A stretch of 64,000 bases of DNA from Rotaria macrura. Lineage: Eukaryota > Rotifera > Eurotatoria > Philodinida > Philodinidae. Both the position numbers and the translations under genes were made by a program. Where the stretch lies: assembly GCA_900239685.1 (NCBI GenBank), contig OENT01000625.1:1-64000 (forward strand), read 5' to 3'. The notes below the pieces were generated by a model that saw only the letters and a list, made by a program, of their open reading frames with translations, had not been told where the DNA came from and searched no databases. This document shows positions 44,628 to 57,300 of the stretch, in pieces. Numbering within the stretch: the first letter of the stretch is position 1; every line of letters begins with the position of its first letter.

Positions 44628-46962
44628 TCAACCACTTGTTCTTCCTTGAGGTTCAAATGGAAACAAGAAACTAAGTATCGCTAGTCCACCAAACGAAGCA
44701 GCGCATACATATATAGGTACGCTTGATGACAAATCAGCATATGTTCCGATTAAAGCTGCTACGATGCCCATAACCCGATTACACGCTACTGTTATGGCAT
44801 TGCCTGTACCTCGATGAGCTGATGGAAGAACTTCGGGAGTATATGCATACAATGTACCATAGTAGAGATTCAAACAAATACTAATCATACATGCGAACAC
44901 CAAATTTTGAGCAACTGTACGAACTGCCGTATATGCAAACAGAAAAGTCATTGTGAGAAGGGCTCCGATTACCATTGTGTATCGACGGCCCAAAAAGCGA
45001 ATTTCTACTAGACCCCCAGCGATCACTGGACCGAACACGCTACAAACGTTGACAATAGCATAATCACGATAAGTTGTGTATGCCGAACCATCACCCAAGC
45101 TAGCTCCTCGCGATTGCAAGTAGTAAGGCAAAAAGACATTGTAAAGTGGATAAGCAAGACCAATGAGAGTCCATGAAGCAATATTAAGAAAAGTCGAATA
45201 TCCTACCCGACGGTTTGGAAAGAGACCTAGGAAAATTAGACCATATTAATTAACGGTATATGATTATATTCGACAGAAATCTAGAATCTTAAAATTCGCA
45301 AATAAGTTTAATCAGAGGTAACTATTTGTGCATTGAATATTCAAACTGATGAACTTTCATTGTGAATCACAAGGGACCGTCGTTCGATGTTCCAATGTCC
45401 TTTCATTCATACATTATTCATTTCGTGAATCATTTTGTGCAATAGAAAAGTCTAAAATGGTCTAATCATCCATGCCGTTTTTCTTCAAAATATCTCTATG
45501 TAAAATTTGAGAATCAAACCATGTTAAAATTTTCTATTTACTGATAGTTCTCATCGACTTCATATCATGTCTATCAAAAAGCAGCAATATATGGTAAGAG
45601 ATCATCTTATCAAAACAAAGCGCAAGCAGTATCGAAGCGTCATAGTTACCTTTTATATGATACAGTATAATCATCGGATTATATTTCTGTGAACTATTAG
45701 TTTGAATCACGGGTCCAATAGATTTCAACTTTTCAAGTGTAATCGGGCTCTCTTTACCTGCTGCTCGTGCAATAGCTTCAATAATATCTACGACTTCTTC
45801 GTCGCGATTTTGCGACAGAAGCCATTTAGGAGATTCCTTTAGACGAATAATAAGTATTCGAAGTAATGATAGAACAAAAACAAATGATCCAAGAGTATAG
45901 AATGTATAGCGCCATCCAGAATTATTGGCATTTGTACAAATTTCATCTTCAGTACAAGAAAAGTTCGCTAGAAAAGGCCATGCTACTAGACCAGCCACCA
46001 TTTGTCCAACACCCCACCAAGCAGCCATAAATGTTAGAGACCATTGATATTTACCAGGCAAAAATTCTAAATAAACGGCTGTGTCCAGAATTAGATTTCC
46101 TCCACCTCCAAACGCCATAAGCCCAATGAAAATACAAACAGCGATATAGTTCGGCGAAGCTCCAGCTACTATAGCAAATGCTGCACACCAAAACAACGTG
46201 ATATTGAAAGCAAATTTGCGACCGATAACCTGAAATGACCAACACATACGGCTGAAGTAGAATGAGATGTTTCAAATCATGAAATATTGCTCAAATAGAA
46301 CGTCAATCAACATTCATACTCGCATTTATCTTTTAACATTTCGATTTATCCTGATAGAAAAGAGCTAAGCTAGATTCCAATCGTGGATGTATCGATATCA
46401 GAAATATCACAGCAGTAGTAGTAATATAATTCTGTTGCTTTGATTCAAGCAATCAAGAATAGAGTTTTACCTGAAATCGATACTCTTAAATAGATATTTC
46501 GAATGTTGACGCGCAGACTTGCAAGTAGTTTCTTCTCGAACTTTGATTTCTTTCACGTGAACATAGTTCCATTAATGATTTCAAATGTAAACTTACGTCA
46601 GCTCCTGTGCCCCAAAAAAGTGCACCAAACAGTAGACCGATGCCAACAGCTATTGTTTGTGCTTTGCTAACTGCGGGCTTATATTGAAGAGCAACTTGAG
46701 GTTGTGTTAGAGCATTAAGAAGAATAAGTAATGAATCGACAGCATAACCAAAGCCATTGAGAAAGAAAAGTTTCAATTGATATGAAGTAAAGCCAATTTC
46801 ATCAATAGCATTGCTCACATATTGAGTTTTTATTGCAAGAATATCGTTGGTTTCAGTGTCAGAACTAAAAAGGTGATTTGTTTTCCCAGATTCATAGTCT
46901 TTGGATGTTTCATTTATCTCAGTGGCAGGATACACGGGCTGCGCTGGATTGACTTTACTCAT
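44628..46962 (-). CDS. MFS transporter, fungal sugar/SV2-like type (514 aa)
   Basis: Exons on the minus strand: 46962-46597, 46229-45650 and 45226-44628, with introns of 367 and 423 bp and preserved frame. A polar N-terminus leads into AIDEIGFTSYQLKLFFLNGF, then about 12 membrane helices. The MFS loop motif appears as DVIGRKFAF across the first intron, and RFLGRRYTMV and YAYTPEVLPSAHRGTGNAI are present in the second half. The last two are typical of a family of fungal plasma-membrane MFS permeases related to SV2 and sugar/carboxylate transporters. The likely role is proton-coupled uptake or export of a small organic molecule; substrate unknown. The closest kin, as I recognise the motifs, are fungal, suggesting horizontal transfer followed by intron gain. 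The acceptor-like TTTTGAATTAG 11 nt before the ATG could be a trans-splice site. Confidence 0.88.
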
Positions 46963-49900
46963 CGATTTAATATCTAATTCAAAACAGAATCTAACGTGTG
47001 TAATTTCTGTAAATCTAGTTTCATAATAAACAAATGAAAAAGAAGTTCAACTATCGTTCATCCAGTTGCACTTAGTAAAATATAGGAAAATTGCTGAACT
47101 TCGTGCATCGTACATCTTTCTGGTTGAATTCAATAATACATCGGTAGAAAAAGTATCTAGTTAGAAAGAAAATCATTTGTAGACATGAAATTTTAATAAA
47201 TGTATATAGTATTGTCTCCAATAATTATAGTTGAAATATTCTGAATAATAATCTTGAAAGATCAATAGGATAGTAATACTAAAATAAATTACACATCGCT
47301 TTGAGTACACTCATTTTACATCTACTTCTTTTAACATATGTGGCTGTCAAAGCAGCGAAACACTCGAGAAGAGCATTAAATATACGTATTGTAAACTTTC
47401 CTATTGACATTTTTCAAAATATTTCATATTCTAGTCAAAAGTGAATTAGTTCAATCGTCGAAAGCCCAACTGAAAACACAACTACTATCTGATGATTTGT
47501 TCTAGAGAGTAATTATATCCAATCTAAAAGAATCTCTGAATTTAACCAAAGGCAACTACATCAAATAGTAAGAGTCATGATACACTCATTCTACTAATTT
47601 ACTATTGAAGTGATCTAGCATAAAATTCGTCAACTTCATAGAGTTAGAATCTTATCCATTCATATCATACAAGATGCTGCTGGCCAGAGACCACAGCAGA
47701 GCAGATTTTAAGCTGTCCACTTCAACCTTGATTTTTTTGATGATATTATGTGTTTTCGAATTAATATTGGAAAAAATACACCTTTTGTTATTCTCTATAG
47801 AACGGACAACATATTATTATCACTTGTGAAATATAATTTAAATCTTCTTTGGTTCATAAAAGAAACTCTCAGTTGGCAAATGTTGAATACTGTTGTACTA
47901 AAAATGTGGAAGATATCAATTTTGAGAAGTCAGTCATAAAAACAATTTCGTGTTATTGTCAAAATAACCGTGAATTTGAATAGACTTTGTCTAACTTGAC
48001 ATCGGTATTATTTTTCACTTCGACATCCAACACATGTTCAAGAAACGTTTTTCGTTGAATGATTTTCATTATCAAGTGTTGTCGTCAAAGTCACTTTTGA
48101 TATACATTCACTTCAAACACGATACAATTGAGCGTTCATGAACCGCTTTCACTCGCAAAAGTCATCTTAATTTTAGCTGAAGAAATATACACTAACAAAG
48201 GATGTGTGACAAAGAACATACCATACTTTTGCTAGACTTTTTATGTCATACTTGGCTCAACGAAAGGGTTCGGTATCGATGTCAAAAGACAGGGAATTTT
48301 CTGTTAGTTGAACGAAATTTCTTCTTCTTAATCATTGTTAAGTGCATATTTGTTACACCAACGTGACTGCATACTGGAACAAATCCGAATTCTCAGTTTC
48401 GAAAACGTCATATTGATAGATTCAGTTTAGCCAAATTCGATTGAGCTCTAACTTCAGTTTCTGTCTTATTGAGATGATATGTACGGCTGTTTAACGCATC
48501 CGATTGTGTCTCTTATTAAAACTACACATTGTCTTAAAACCATTTTCGGACTAATAACTATAGAAATTTATTTTGTATGTTTCTTCTATTTAGTAGCATG
48601 TTGTGCAAATGTTTGAATTCATGTCCATAAAATAAATATGCTTTTCTCCTTCATTCTTTTAGTTTGTTTCAATCATGTATTGGACGGCTTTTAACAAATA
48701 AAATCTGTATATGATTCTAGTGAAACGAAGAGTAGTTTATGTTTTCGTGCTATGCAACAATTTTGATTTTGCAAATAAATTTTAAAAAGTTTTTAAAAAA
48801 AACGATAAATAGATTCAACATGAAAACTCTGTTTCAAAATCTGATGCAAACTTCTTTGACGTACAATTTGTGAGAGCAGTCTACAAATAGGGACTGATTT
48901 TCTATCTTGCAATTGTTATCTATTCATCTTTCATGATAAATATAGAATTCAATAGAAGACTATTGACTTAAAAAAAAAAACTTTTATATTTGTATGAAGT
49001 TTTGAGTGTGTAATATTCTATTGTGCAGCTGTTCTTCTCCTGGATACATTATTCAAATATATGGTCTAGATATTAACATTTACATCGAGAGACTATGACG
49101 AGAAAAAATTGAGAATTTTAACTAGCCTCCGCCTATTTACTTCGAGCCCAGACATGGTTTCGATCTTTGGTTCTGCGTGGGCTTTAAATAAATGAAAGCA
49201 ATAGTTATCAAAGAAAGTGGCAAAGTGTTACGAAATCTTAGCTAATTATCGTTTCTTCTAGCATCCCTATGTCGTACGATGTTTTTTTGTAAAATGAGGG
49301 ACAATCAATGAAATCATCATAGGGTATTAAACGTTGCAAGATTTTGTACCATTACGCATCAGTACATCTAATGTTCATAGATTTAAATAAGGAGTGCAAC
49401 ACGAATAGAGAGGACTTACCCTCAACGTGTCTCTTGACTATTGAATATATCCTCCTAACTTATTTCTGATTTAATCATTATGCCAAGATATAGTGAAGTT
49501 GTATTTACCTACTATGGATGATAAGAAGCCATACCAATTGCCTGGCCATATGAACTAAGAGTAATGATTTGTTTGGTCCTTGGTTGTAGTTTTAATTTAT
49601 AACTTGACTTGCCTTTGTATAACTGATATAACGTTCAAATTTGACTTTTTCAAAACGAAGCTGCTCGTATGACTACACGAATTGATAAACTTCATAAGTG
49701 CAACATACGAATAGTTCATTTTGGGGATCAAGTTCACTACAGACAGAGTCCAAGATGTTTGTCACTCACGTTAGCCCAACGAATGCAGATGGTGCTCCAC
49801 AGAATTATACAGACTACTTGATATATATTAAAGATTTTTTGAATCTCCTTTTTGACTTATTCTTTGCTTACAAAAACTGATAGAAAGCCCTCTCAAATCG

Positions 49901-50198
49901 GATTGTCAGATTACACGTACAACAAGTAAACGCATCATGTTTCAATGTTCTTTACTCCTACAATCCCTTCCACGTGTTTCTACTATAACATCTAAAGTCT
50001 GTGTGCAACCTGACAAATAAAGAATACTGGCTAGCTAGCTTAACAAAAGAAAATAAACCAAATAAAAAATGCATACAAGACAAAACTTAAAAAAGACAGG
50101 AAGTTCCGAACACACTCAAAAACTGTTATACCAAGCAATCCTTTCCTTCGCTACCCTACTTATATTACTCTCATGCAACAAGCTCGGTCAGATATTAC
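46963..50198. other. Spacer upstream of MFS gene, no gene seen
   Basis: About 3.2 kb of AT-rich sequence with only short, unrecognisable frames. It should include the transporter promoter. Confidence 0.5.
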
Positions 50199-50933
50199 AA
50201 CGCAATACAGGTTATATTCACGCTCTGTCAAGGATATCACGGAGTTTAACAGCTCATTTTCGAAACCGATCTCTATACCCTACAATAAACACTAAAATCT
50301 TTTATTTTATAGCCAGATACAAGAACTGATATAAATGATTCTCTTTTAATCATTCTTTTGTTCGTTCTTATCGAAATTCATACTTTCTTATTCTCCTTTT
50401 TTCTAAATTCATAAACTGAAATGACTTTCTCACAGAGAATGTATGTACTCATAGTGAAAAAAGATTTTTTCGCTATTTATTTTCTGATTTTCATCCTTTT
50501 GCGATATTCATGCGTATATAAAAAAAATCAAAGCATGTCTTGTAATAGTTTCTGCTTGTTTTTTCNAACGCAATACAGGTTATATTCACGCTCTGTCAAG
50601 GATATCACGGAGTTTAACAGCTCATTTTCGAAACCGATCTCTATACCCTACAATAAACACTAAAATCTTTTATTTTATAGCCAGATACAAGAACTGATAT
50701 AAATGATTCTCTTTTAATCATTCTTTTGTTCGTTCTTATCGAAATTCATACTTTCTTATTCTCCTTTTTTCTAAATTCATAAACTGAAATGACTTTCTCA
50801 CAGAGAATGTACGTACTCATAGTGAAAAAAGACTTTTTCGCTATTTATTTTCTGATTTTCATCCTTTTGCGATATTCATGCGTATATAAAAAAAATCAAA
50901 GCATGTCTTGTAATAGTTTCTGCTTGTTTTTTC
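50199..50933. repeat. Tandem 367-bp duplication around an N
   Basis: 50199-50565 and 50567-50933 are the same sequence with only two differences that I can see (GTATGTAC/GTACGTAC and AGATTTTTT/AGACTTTTT). At both sites the first copy agrees with the left arm of the inverted duplication, while the second copy differs. The first copy stops at the N. This is the pattern expected when overlapping contig ends were placed side by side instead of merged. Confidence 0.85.
50566..50566. other. Undetermined base (N), probable assembly join
   Basis: A single N lies exactly between the two 367-bp copies. Confidence 0.9.
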
Positions 50934-52130
50934 TAACCGTTTGACATTTTTATGAAGATCAGACATCATAAAATAATACACATGGATCACAGCTTTTATA
51001 GATTCCCACATTTTCATATAAGGAAAACGACTATTTGCGTGATGAGACAAAATCAGCAACGAGACATGACTTCGAATGAAAAGTTCGTCTAGTCTTTTGC
51101 AAGGCTGCTGATTTTCTTTGAAATGTTCTCGATCAAAAATGATGTTTTCATGTTTTTAAGCACTATCGAACTGATACCAAGGACGAGGAAGAGCATTGGC
51201 AAAGATGGAATACAACACAGTGAAAGCAATGATGCATAGAGAAAAAAAAGAGCATGATAAAAATCAATCGATGACTTTTGATCGTGGAAATGTGTGTGTT
51301 TTGAGACGTCATTCCGAAATTTTCGAAAATAATTTCCAATTTTCATCTGTCTAACACGGCGAAAGAGTGTCTAACTACGTTAATGAGTTGCATAGTAAAT
51401 ATTTTTTTGAAAAATATACTCGTTTTTGATAGTTTGTGATATATTCAAGTACTGACACTTCCCTTTTTTCCATGTAAACAAAAATAAAAGTGACTACCCC
51501 AAAACATTCTCAACGATGTCATTACCTCGTTCTCATAAGAGCTATATAAGACGAATGCATAAAGAAGCAAGAGCACAATATTTCTTATCACTACCGAAGT
51601 ATACATTCGTCTAAGAAAAGACAACTTATGGCTTTGCATCCATCTTACATTACATATCCGAGCTCAATGCATTACAACAGCCCTTACGGTTATCCAGCCT
51701 ATTATGTTGATCCACACAGATTCATGACAGGTATGACGGTTCTATTGAAATATTGCGTTGAATGAATAATGGTTTATTTCTAGGAACATCGTATCAAAAC
51801 TATTACTATGCTGTTGATGCAGTGTCTCGTGAAAAAGTTGGTATGAAAGTTGCCTTCGAACTACTCAAATTGGGGTTGAATGTTGGATTGTAATTGTTAA
51901 CTAATGGAGTCGGTGGCCTTGGCAACAATTCACTGAATTAAGGCGTTATGCGTTTCTAGAAAGACATGATTATCCAAAGACGATTATAGGAGATAGTCTC
52001 CTATAAACCGTAACTGTTCGTAATTTCAATTTGAAAGAAATTACTGTTTTTTTGTTAAGTGCCAATGTTTTCTAAATTTTGATTTTGCATGCAGTGCATA
52101 TAGTGACTTGAACGTGTCGAAAATCAAAAT
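50612..52130. repeat. Right arm of large inverted duplication
   Basis: Reverse complement of 41500-43059. It is nearly identical from 50612 to about 51835 and clearly diverged from there to about 52130. It contains the second copy of the small two-exon gene. Confidence 0.85.
51628..51893 (+). pseudogene. Small Gly/Tyr-rich protein, truncated copy (70 aa)
   Basis: Exon 1 (51628-51730) and the 53-bp intron are the same as in the 41700-42049 copy apart from about one base. Exon 2 (51784-51893) reads SREKVGMKVAFELLKLGLNV and stops at TAA. Reading past the stop gives LLTNGVGGLG, recognisably the counterpart of the other copy's C-terminus, so the TAA is a premature stop. Three residues (VGK) are also missing relative to the other copy. 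It may still make a shortened protein. Confidence 0.6.
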
Positions 52131-54335
52131 GCAAGTTACATTTTAGTCGAGAAAAGATGCATGTTCGTCATGAGATGAAGTGATGTAAACAGTAATAACT
52201 GTAAATATGTGTTGTTGGTTTGAAAAGGAAGGGAGTGGGATGATGATTTTTTTCTTTGACCACAATGAATTTATCTCATGGTTAGATTCATGAAATTTTC
52301 TCGAAAAAGATAAAGAAAGTTTACAGAAGTTTTCAGTGTTCGAAAGCGGTCTGTACTTCATTCAATACCGTAAACCTTTGTGAAAGGTTCTCGTCTTGAG
52401 ACTTTTTCTAGTAATGTGCAGAATAATTGTTTTACATGTTAAACGGTTTTTGCCACATGCTTCCTTTAGATAAAGATTCAAAATTGTCAAAGGTCTATCA
52501 ATGGATTGAAGCTTTATTTATTGCTTTCAGTTAAGGTCTACTTTTTATTGAGTTTTTATTGTTTGTTTTCGTGCCAATACTAGTTTCATGTAAATGCCTT
52601 TTCGAAAATGAAGCCTTGTGAAGTACATAGTTCACATTAAAGGAGAAAAAATATATTCGCTGGATTTGCTGAATCATATTTCAATAGGGTATTACGGATG
52701 TGTCAATATAATAACTGTAGATATTGAACATGATTAAGTGCACAATCATGTTGAATGTTCGAAATTCAGCATAATAACATTATTGAGAGTCTGATGCAGA
52801 GAAACAAAAACAGTGTAAGCGTTGTTTTCTTTTTCGTACTAGAAAATTGTTACCGTTCGATTGTTGAATTCGTATTATTATGATATACAATTTAAACTAA
52901 CATAAATATTCTGAAGATTTATATTTTTACGTGTTTTATTATTCTGATTCTATAATCATCCATAACCGAACATAAGTTCATACTGCGATGGGTCGATTTA
53001 GCACGAATACGAATTTAAACGCGCAACAGAATGTTCCAGATCTATTTGCCTATCCTCTATGTACTTACGTTATCTTATCGAACCTCCTCCTCATCGCGTT
53101 CGGAATGTGAAAAAAAATCATGATGAATAAATAATCTTCATTACTCGAATATAATTCAATTGAGTAGCAATTATTATTTAATTCAATATATTCAAATATA
53201 CAATGTATGTATATTTCATTTCGAATAAAATACATAGCATTCTGTCGATTCGAAGTATTATATAATTATTCAATAGCATGTAATCTTAAACAATCGACCA
53301 GTGCATACATACATAGTTCAACAAAAAAATAAAATATTCGTGTTGTCAAACGTTTGAGCAGTAGTTTTGAACAGAAGATCATGTTTTGTTTTCATAAGAT
53401 ATTTCGAATAGGTCTGTATCACGCGAAAGATAATAACAACACTCTATCTTCTTTTAATATTTGTGGTATTTTGCTTATCTTTTTTTCCAAGTTAGACAAA
53501 CTTATTATCTTTTTTTCTGCACAATCATCAACTAATGACATCTATAAATGAATTTTCAACGTTAAAAATCCCAAAAGATGATCTATTTATTCTCAAGCAA
53601 GTAAATAAATAATTGCTGACTACTAATTTTATTTAAGTTGCTTTTCTAATTACTCTTAATCATCAAAATAATCAATAATACTCAATAAGATATCAGTCAT
53701 AAATTTGAGATTTAGCAAAATTACGGAATAGGCAAAACTATCATCCACTCTGTGTGCTAGTATTGCTTTTTTTTGTTCTGTTTAATTTGGGAGTGAAGTA
53801 AAAAGACTGATGAGATCTATGCATCGTCACATGTCCTGTTCTATTAATATATGAGTTTTTTTCTTGTGAGAAAATTTCTTTGTTTTTGGAGAAAAAAAAT
53901 TCTATTCAGATCTTTGCTAGGAAAAAGTTATTGAAGAAAAAAATACGGAAAACATATCAATCGTCTATGTCATCATCAGATTCATTAACAAGTTTTTGTT
54001 AGTTATACGATTAGATTGAGACCATTTTTCTTTATTTAGAAACGATAGTAATTTGACACGAATATATGTGAGAAAAAAAGAATGAGTAAATATAGGTATA
54101 CGCCATGGTTGATTGAGAATGCAACTTTACAATAACAATAGATAAATGTATTGATTCAGATGTTTATGAAAGAAAAAAAAATATGTTTTCTAAGTAAATT
54201 AACTGTCAATGTCATTGAGGGAATATTTCATGAGCGAGAACGAAAGAACAATGAAAGACAAGAGTTGTTTCCGCTTGTCAATCTAAGCAATGTTTTGTGT
54301 TCTATTTTTAGACTTATTGATTTCTACATGAATCT
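52131..54335. other. Intergenic, upstream of RABGAP1
   Basis: AT-rich, with no recognisable gene. A pyrimidine tract with acceptor (TTCTATTTTTAG, ending 54311) lies 24 nt before the RABGAP1 start. It could be a cis acceptor from a non-coding exon or a trans-splice site. Confidence 0.5.
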
Positions 54336-57300
54336 ATGGAAGATTCGACGAGTTTGAGTAGTTTAAATTCAATCGATTTTATTTTTGTTGGTAAAGAACA
54401 GCCTCGTTTAAAAGTGGCAGCAGGTACGTTTATTATTCAAATTGTAATCTTGTTTTTTCTCCAGTGATCTTTATCGTCTAATCTTGTTTTTTAAATGTAA
54501 CATTTAATTCCAGCTTAGATAGAAGCAAAAAAAAAAAACTTTGTTTTTCATTTGTCAAAAAGAGTAAGTTAATTACACCGCTATTCTTCTTTTCTCATTT
54601 GATTAAAATCTTCACTAACTTATAATCATAGAAACGGAAAATTATTCTCACAATACTAACTTGTCTTTGATACTATGAGATTTTCTTGTAACAGAAAAAT
54701 TTCATTCTAACTTTTTCATTCAGGTGGTGGAAGTACTGATTTAGAGAATAATATGGCTGAAATACTAAACGAAGTATAAATTTGTTGATTTTCAATCGTT
54801 TGTTTACATGTGTGCATATTTATTTTTAGTCATCTTTGCAAACAACACCAAATAATAGTAATAGTATTCCAGAATCCGTTCCCATTCCTCATTCAGATGA
54901 GACTATGTCAAAAGCATTGATTGAAGATGAATTCGGTAAAGTGTTTTGTTTTTCTTTTATAAATTACACATCTTGTCACATACAAGTCTTCTTGATTAAT
55001 AGATAATAACAAAGCAAAACAAGCTGATTTAGCGAACAGTGTCATTTTTCATGGTGTCACTTACTTAGGCTCGGCTAGTATCAATGCACCTCGATCCGAA
55101 GATGAGCTTAATAGGTAAAATAGTAACGAAGAAACAAGCAAAGGTCGAATAGACTTTTTCTTTTGTTTTTTTTTCTATTGTCAGAAATATAGCAATACTA
55201 AATGAACAAAGTCAAATGTCCATTGAAGTTACATTATGTGTTCCCGATAATGCCAGTGGTATAGTTCGGTAAGGATATTTGACTCAATTGATTAGATATA
55301 TCCATGGTCATATGATGCAACTCTTCGTAGATTTCTCGATCAAAATCAATCATAAGATTTGATGACGATTGAGATAATAAATCACAACGTTGTTGATGAA
55401 ATTTATTTATTACATTAATATGAGATTCGAGTGTTGTATCAATAGTATTCAACTGCTCTAAATCATAGTGCGAATGTTGTGGAATTTGATATGAGAAGTC
55501 GAGAATAATTTCTCTTAGACCCCAAAAACAAAACGAGAGTTCATTAATAAATTTTACAATAAATCGATTTGTGTGTATAGAAAATTTATTCGATGATAGT
55601 CTATTATCGAAATGTTCATAAGATAAATTCGAAAATGTTTTTAATTGTTGAATAGATTCATGTAAAGTCGAAAGAAAACGTTGTTCAATTTTATCAATAA
55701 TTTCTAATTCAGCACGATTGATAAATTCATTGATACGTGAAATTGTATGAGCCATGAAAAATAATTTCGTGTTTTTTTCTTGTGTTCTGTAAAGCGCGTT
55801 GTTACTATTGATACGATTTTCTATTTTCATTTTATTATGAAGATTACTCGATCCTCAAACTGAACATGAAATAATAACCTATCGTGTTTCTCAAATACTT
55901 TTCTGTGCACGTGGTCCATCAAATAGTCCATTAGCACATTGTTGGGCATTCACAACTTCACGTTTATCAACATCAACGAATGTTCAATCTCAACAGAATG
56001 GAAACAACGGTGAAAACATCCAATCAAAAAACGAACTACTTTATCAATGTCAAGTTTTTCGATGTGATAATCAAGAAGCAGTAAGAATGAATTTATCTTT
56101 CTTTTTATCTTATCAGATTACATCGTTTAGACGTTGAAAACATGTATAGCGCGTTAGTGAACCGAAATAAAAAAAAATCTTGGATTTATATTTTCATTTT
56201 ACCTACTGATGCGATTCCCTTAGCTTAATTCGTTTGAATTTCTATTAGATCTATAAAATCTTACTCAGTTTTACAAATGCATTCCAACGTGCAACGCCTT
56301 CATCAAATAGTCAGCCATCAGTACCTGTCAATCAACAGTTGGCATCAATATCTCGTCGTACGACGTCTTTAATTGGCCAAGCCATACATGCAACTGTTGC
56401 TCAATTACAGCCTCAATCAACAAATTCAAATCAATCGTCGATTTCATCGAATAGTCAACCACAACGACCGACAGATGGACCGATTAAATTTCGAACTTAT
56501 TGCGATATCAAAGAAGAAACTATTGATAGTAGAGGAAATCTTAGTTTTACATCTGCACCGAGGTAAGAATGAAACAGTGACGAATCATGAAAACAATGAC
56601 ATATTCTTCTATGTTGATTAGACCTGAGAAGAATGTATTTCGTTTACGTAAAGATGTTCGTAAAAATGTAACTGTTGCTCTACAACAAATTCGTGGCTTT
56701 CCACTTAACATTGACAGGTAAATCACATGTTTGTACTTTTGTTTTTTTTTAAACCGATCGCGCCTATATTTTACAAATAGATGTTTTGGTATTCTTCTTG
56801 CTCAAGGACGAAATGTTCGTGCATGCGATATGCAATTACTCGACTTGGTTTGTAATCGTTGTTCTTTTTTTTTTGACTTCGTTGTTGTTTAACTTATGTT
56901 TTATATTAGGAATCGATGGGGAAATCAGAGGATAATCGATATTATATGGTACGAGGAAATTGGGATCCATCGGCACGTGGTTTCAAAGAATTAGTACATC
57001 TTAATGAAGAAACACCTAAAGGTATATCAATATCTATTCCATCATTTGTATGGGGTTTTAAGAAAAATGCTTTTATTCTTGTTGTTCTTGTTCCACTCGG
57101 TTTTCTTTATGACTATGAGCAAATATCAGGACGAGTACCACCTGCTATTTTCATGGCAAATATTTTTTCTTTCTTTCTGTTTTAGGAGCGCGTGTTTTTT
57201 TAACAATTGCACTCGATCTGGTGATTAGCGGTATTCACGAGCCAGTTCGTTTTTTGATCGAAGCTAAGGCACGTATTTGTGTCTTAAATACCAAAGGTGA

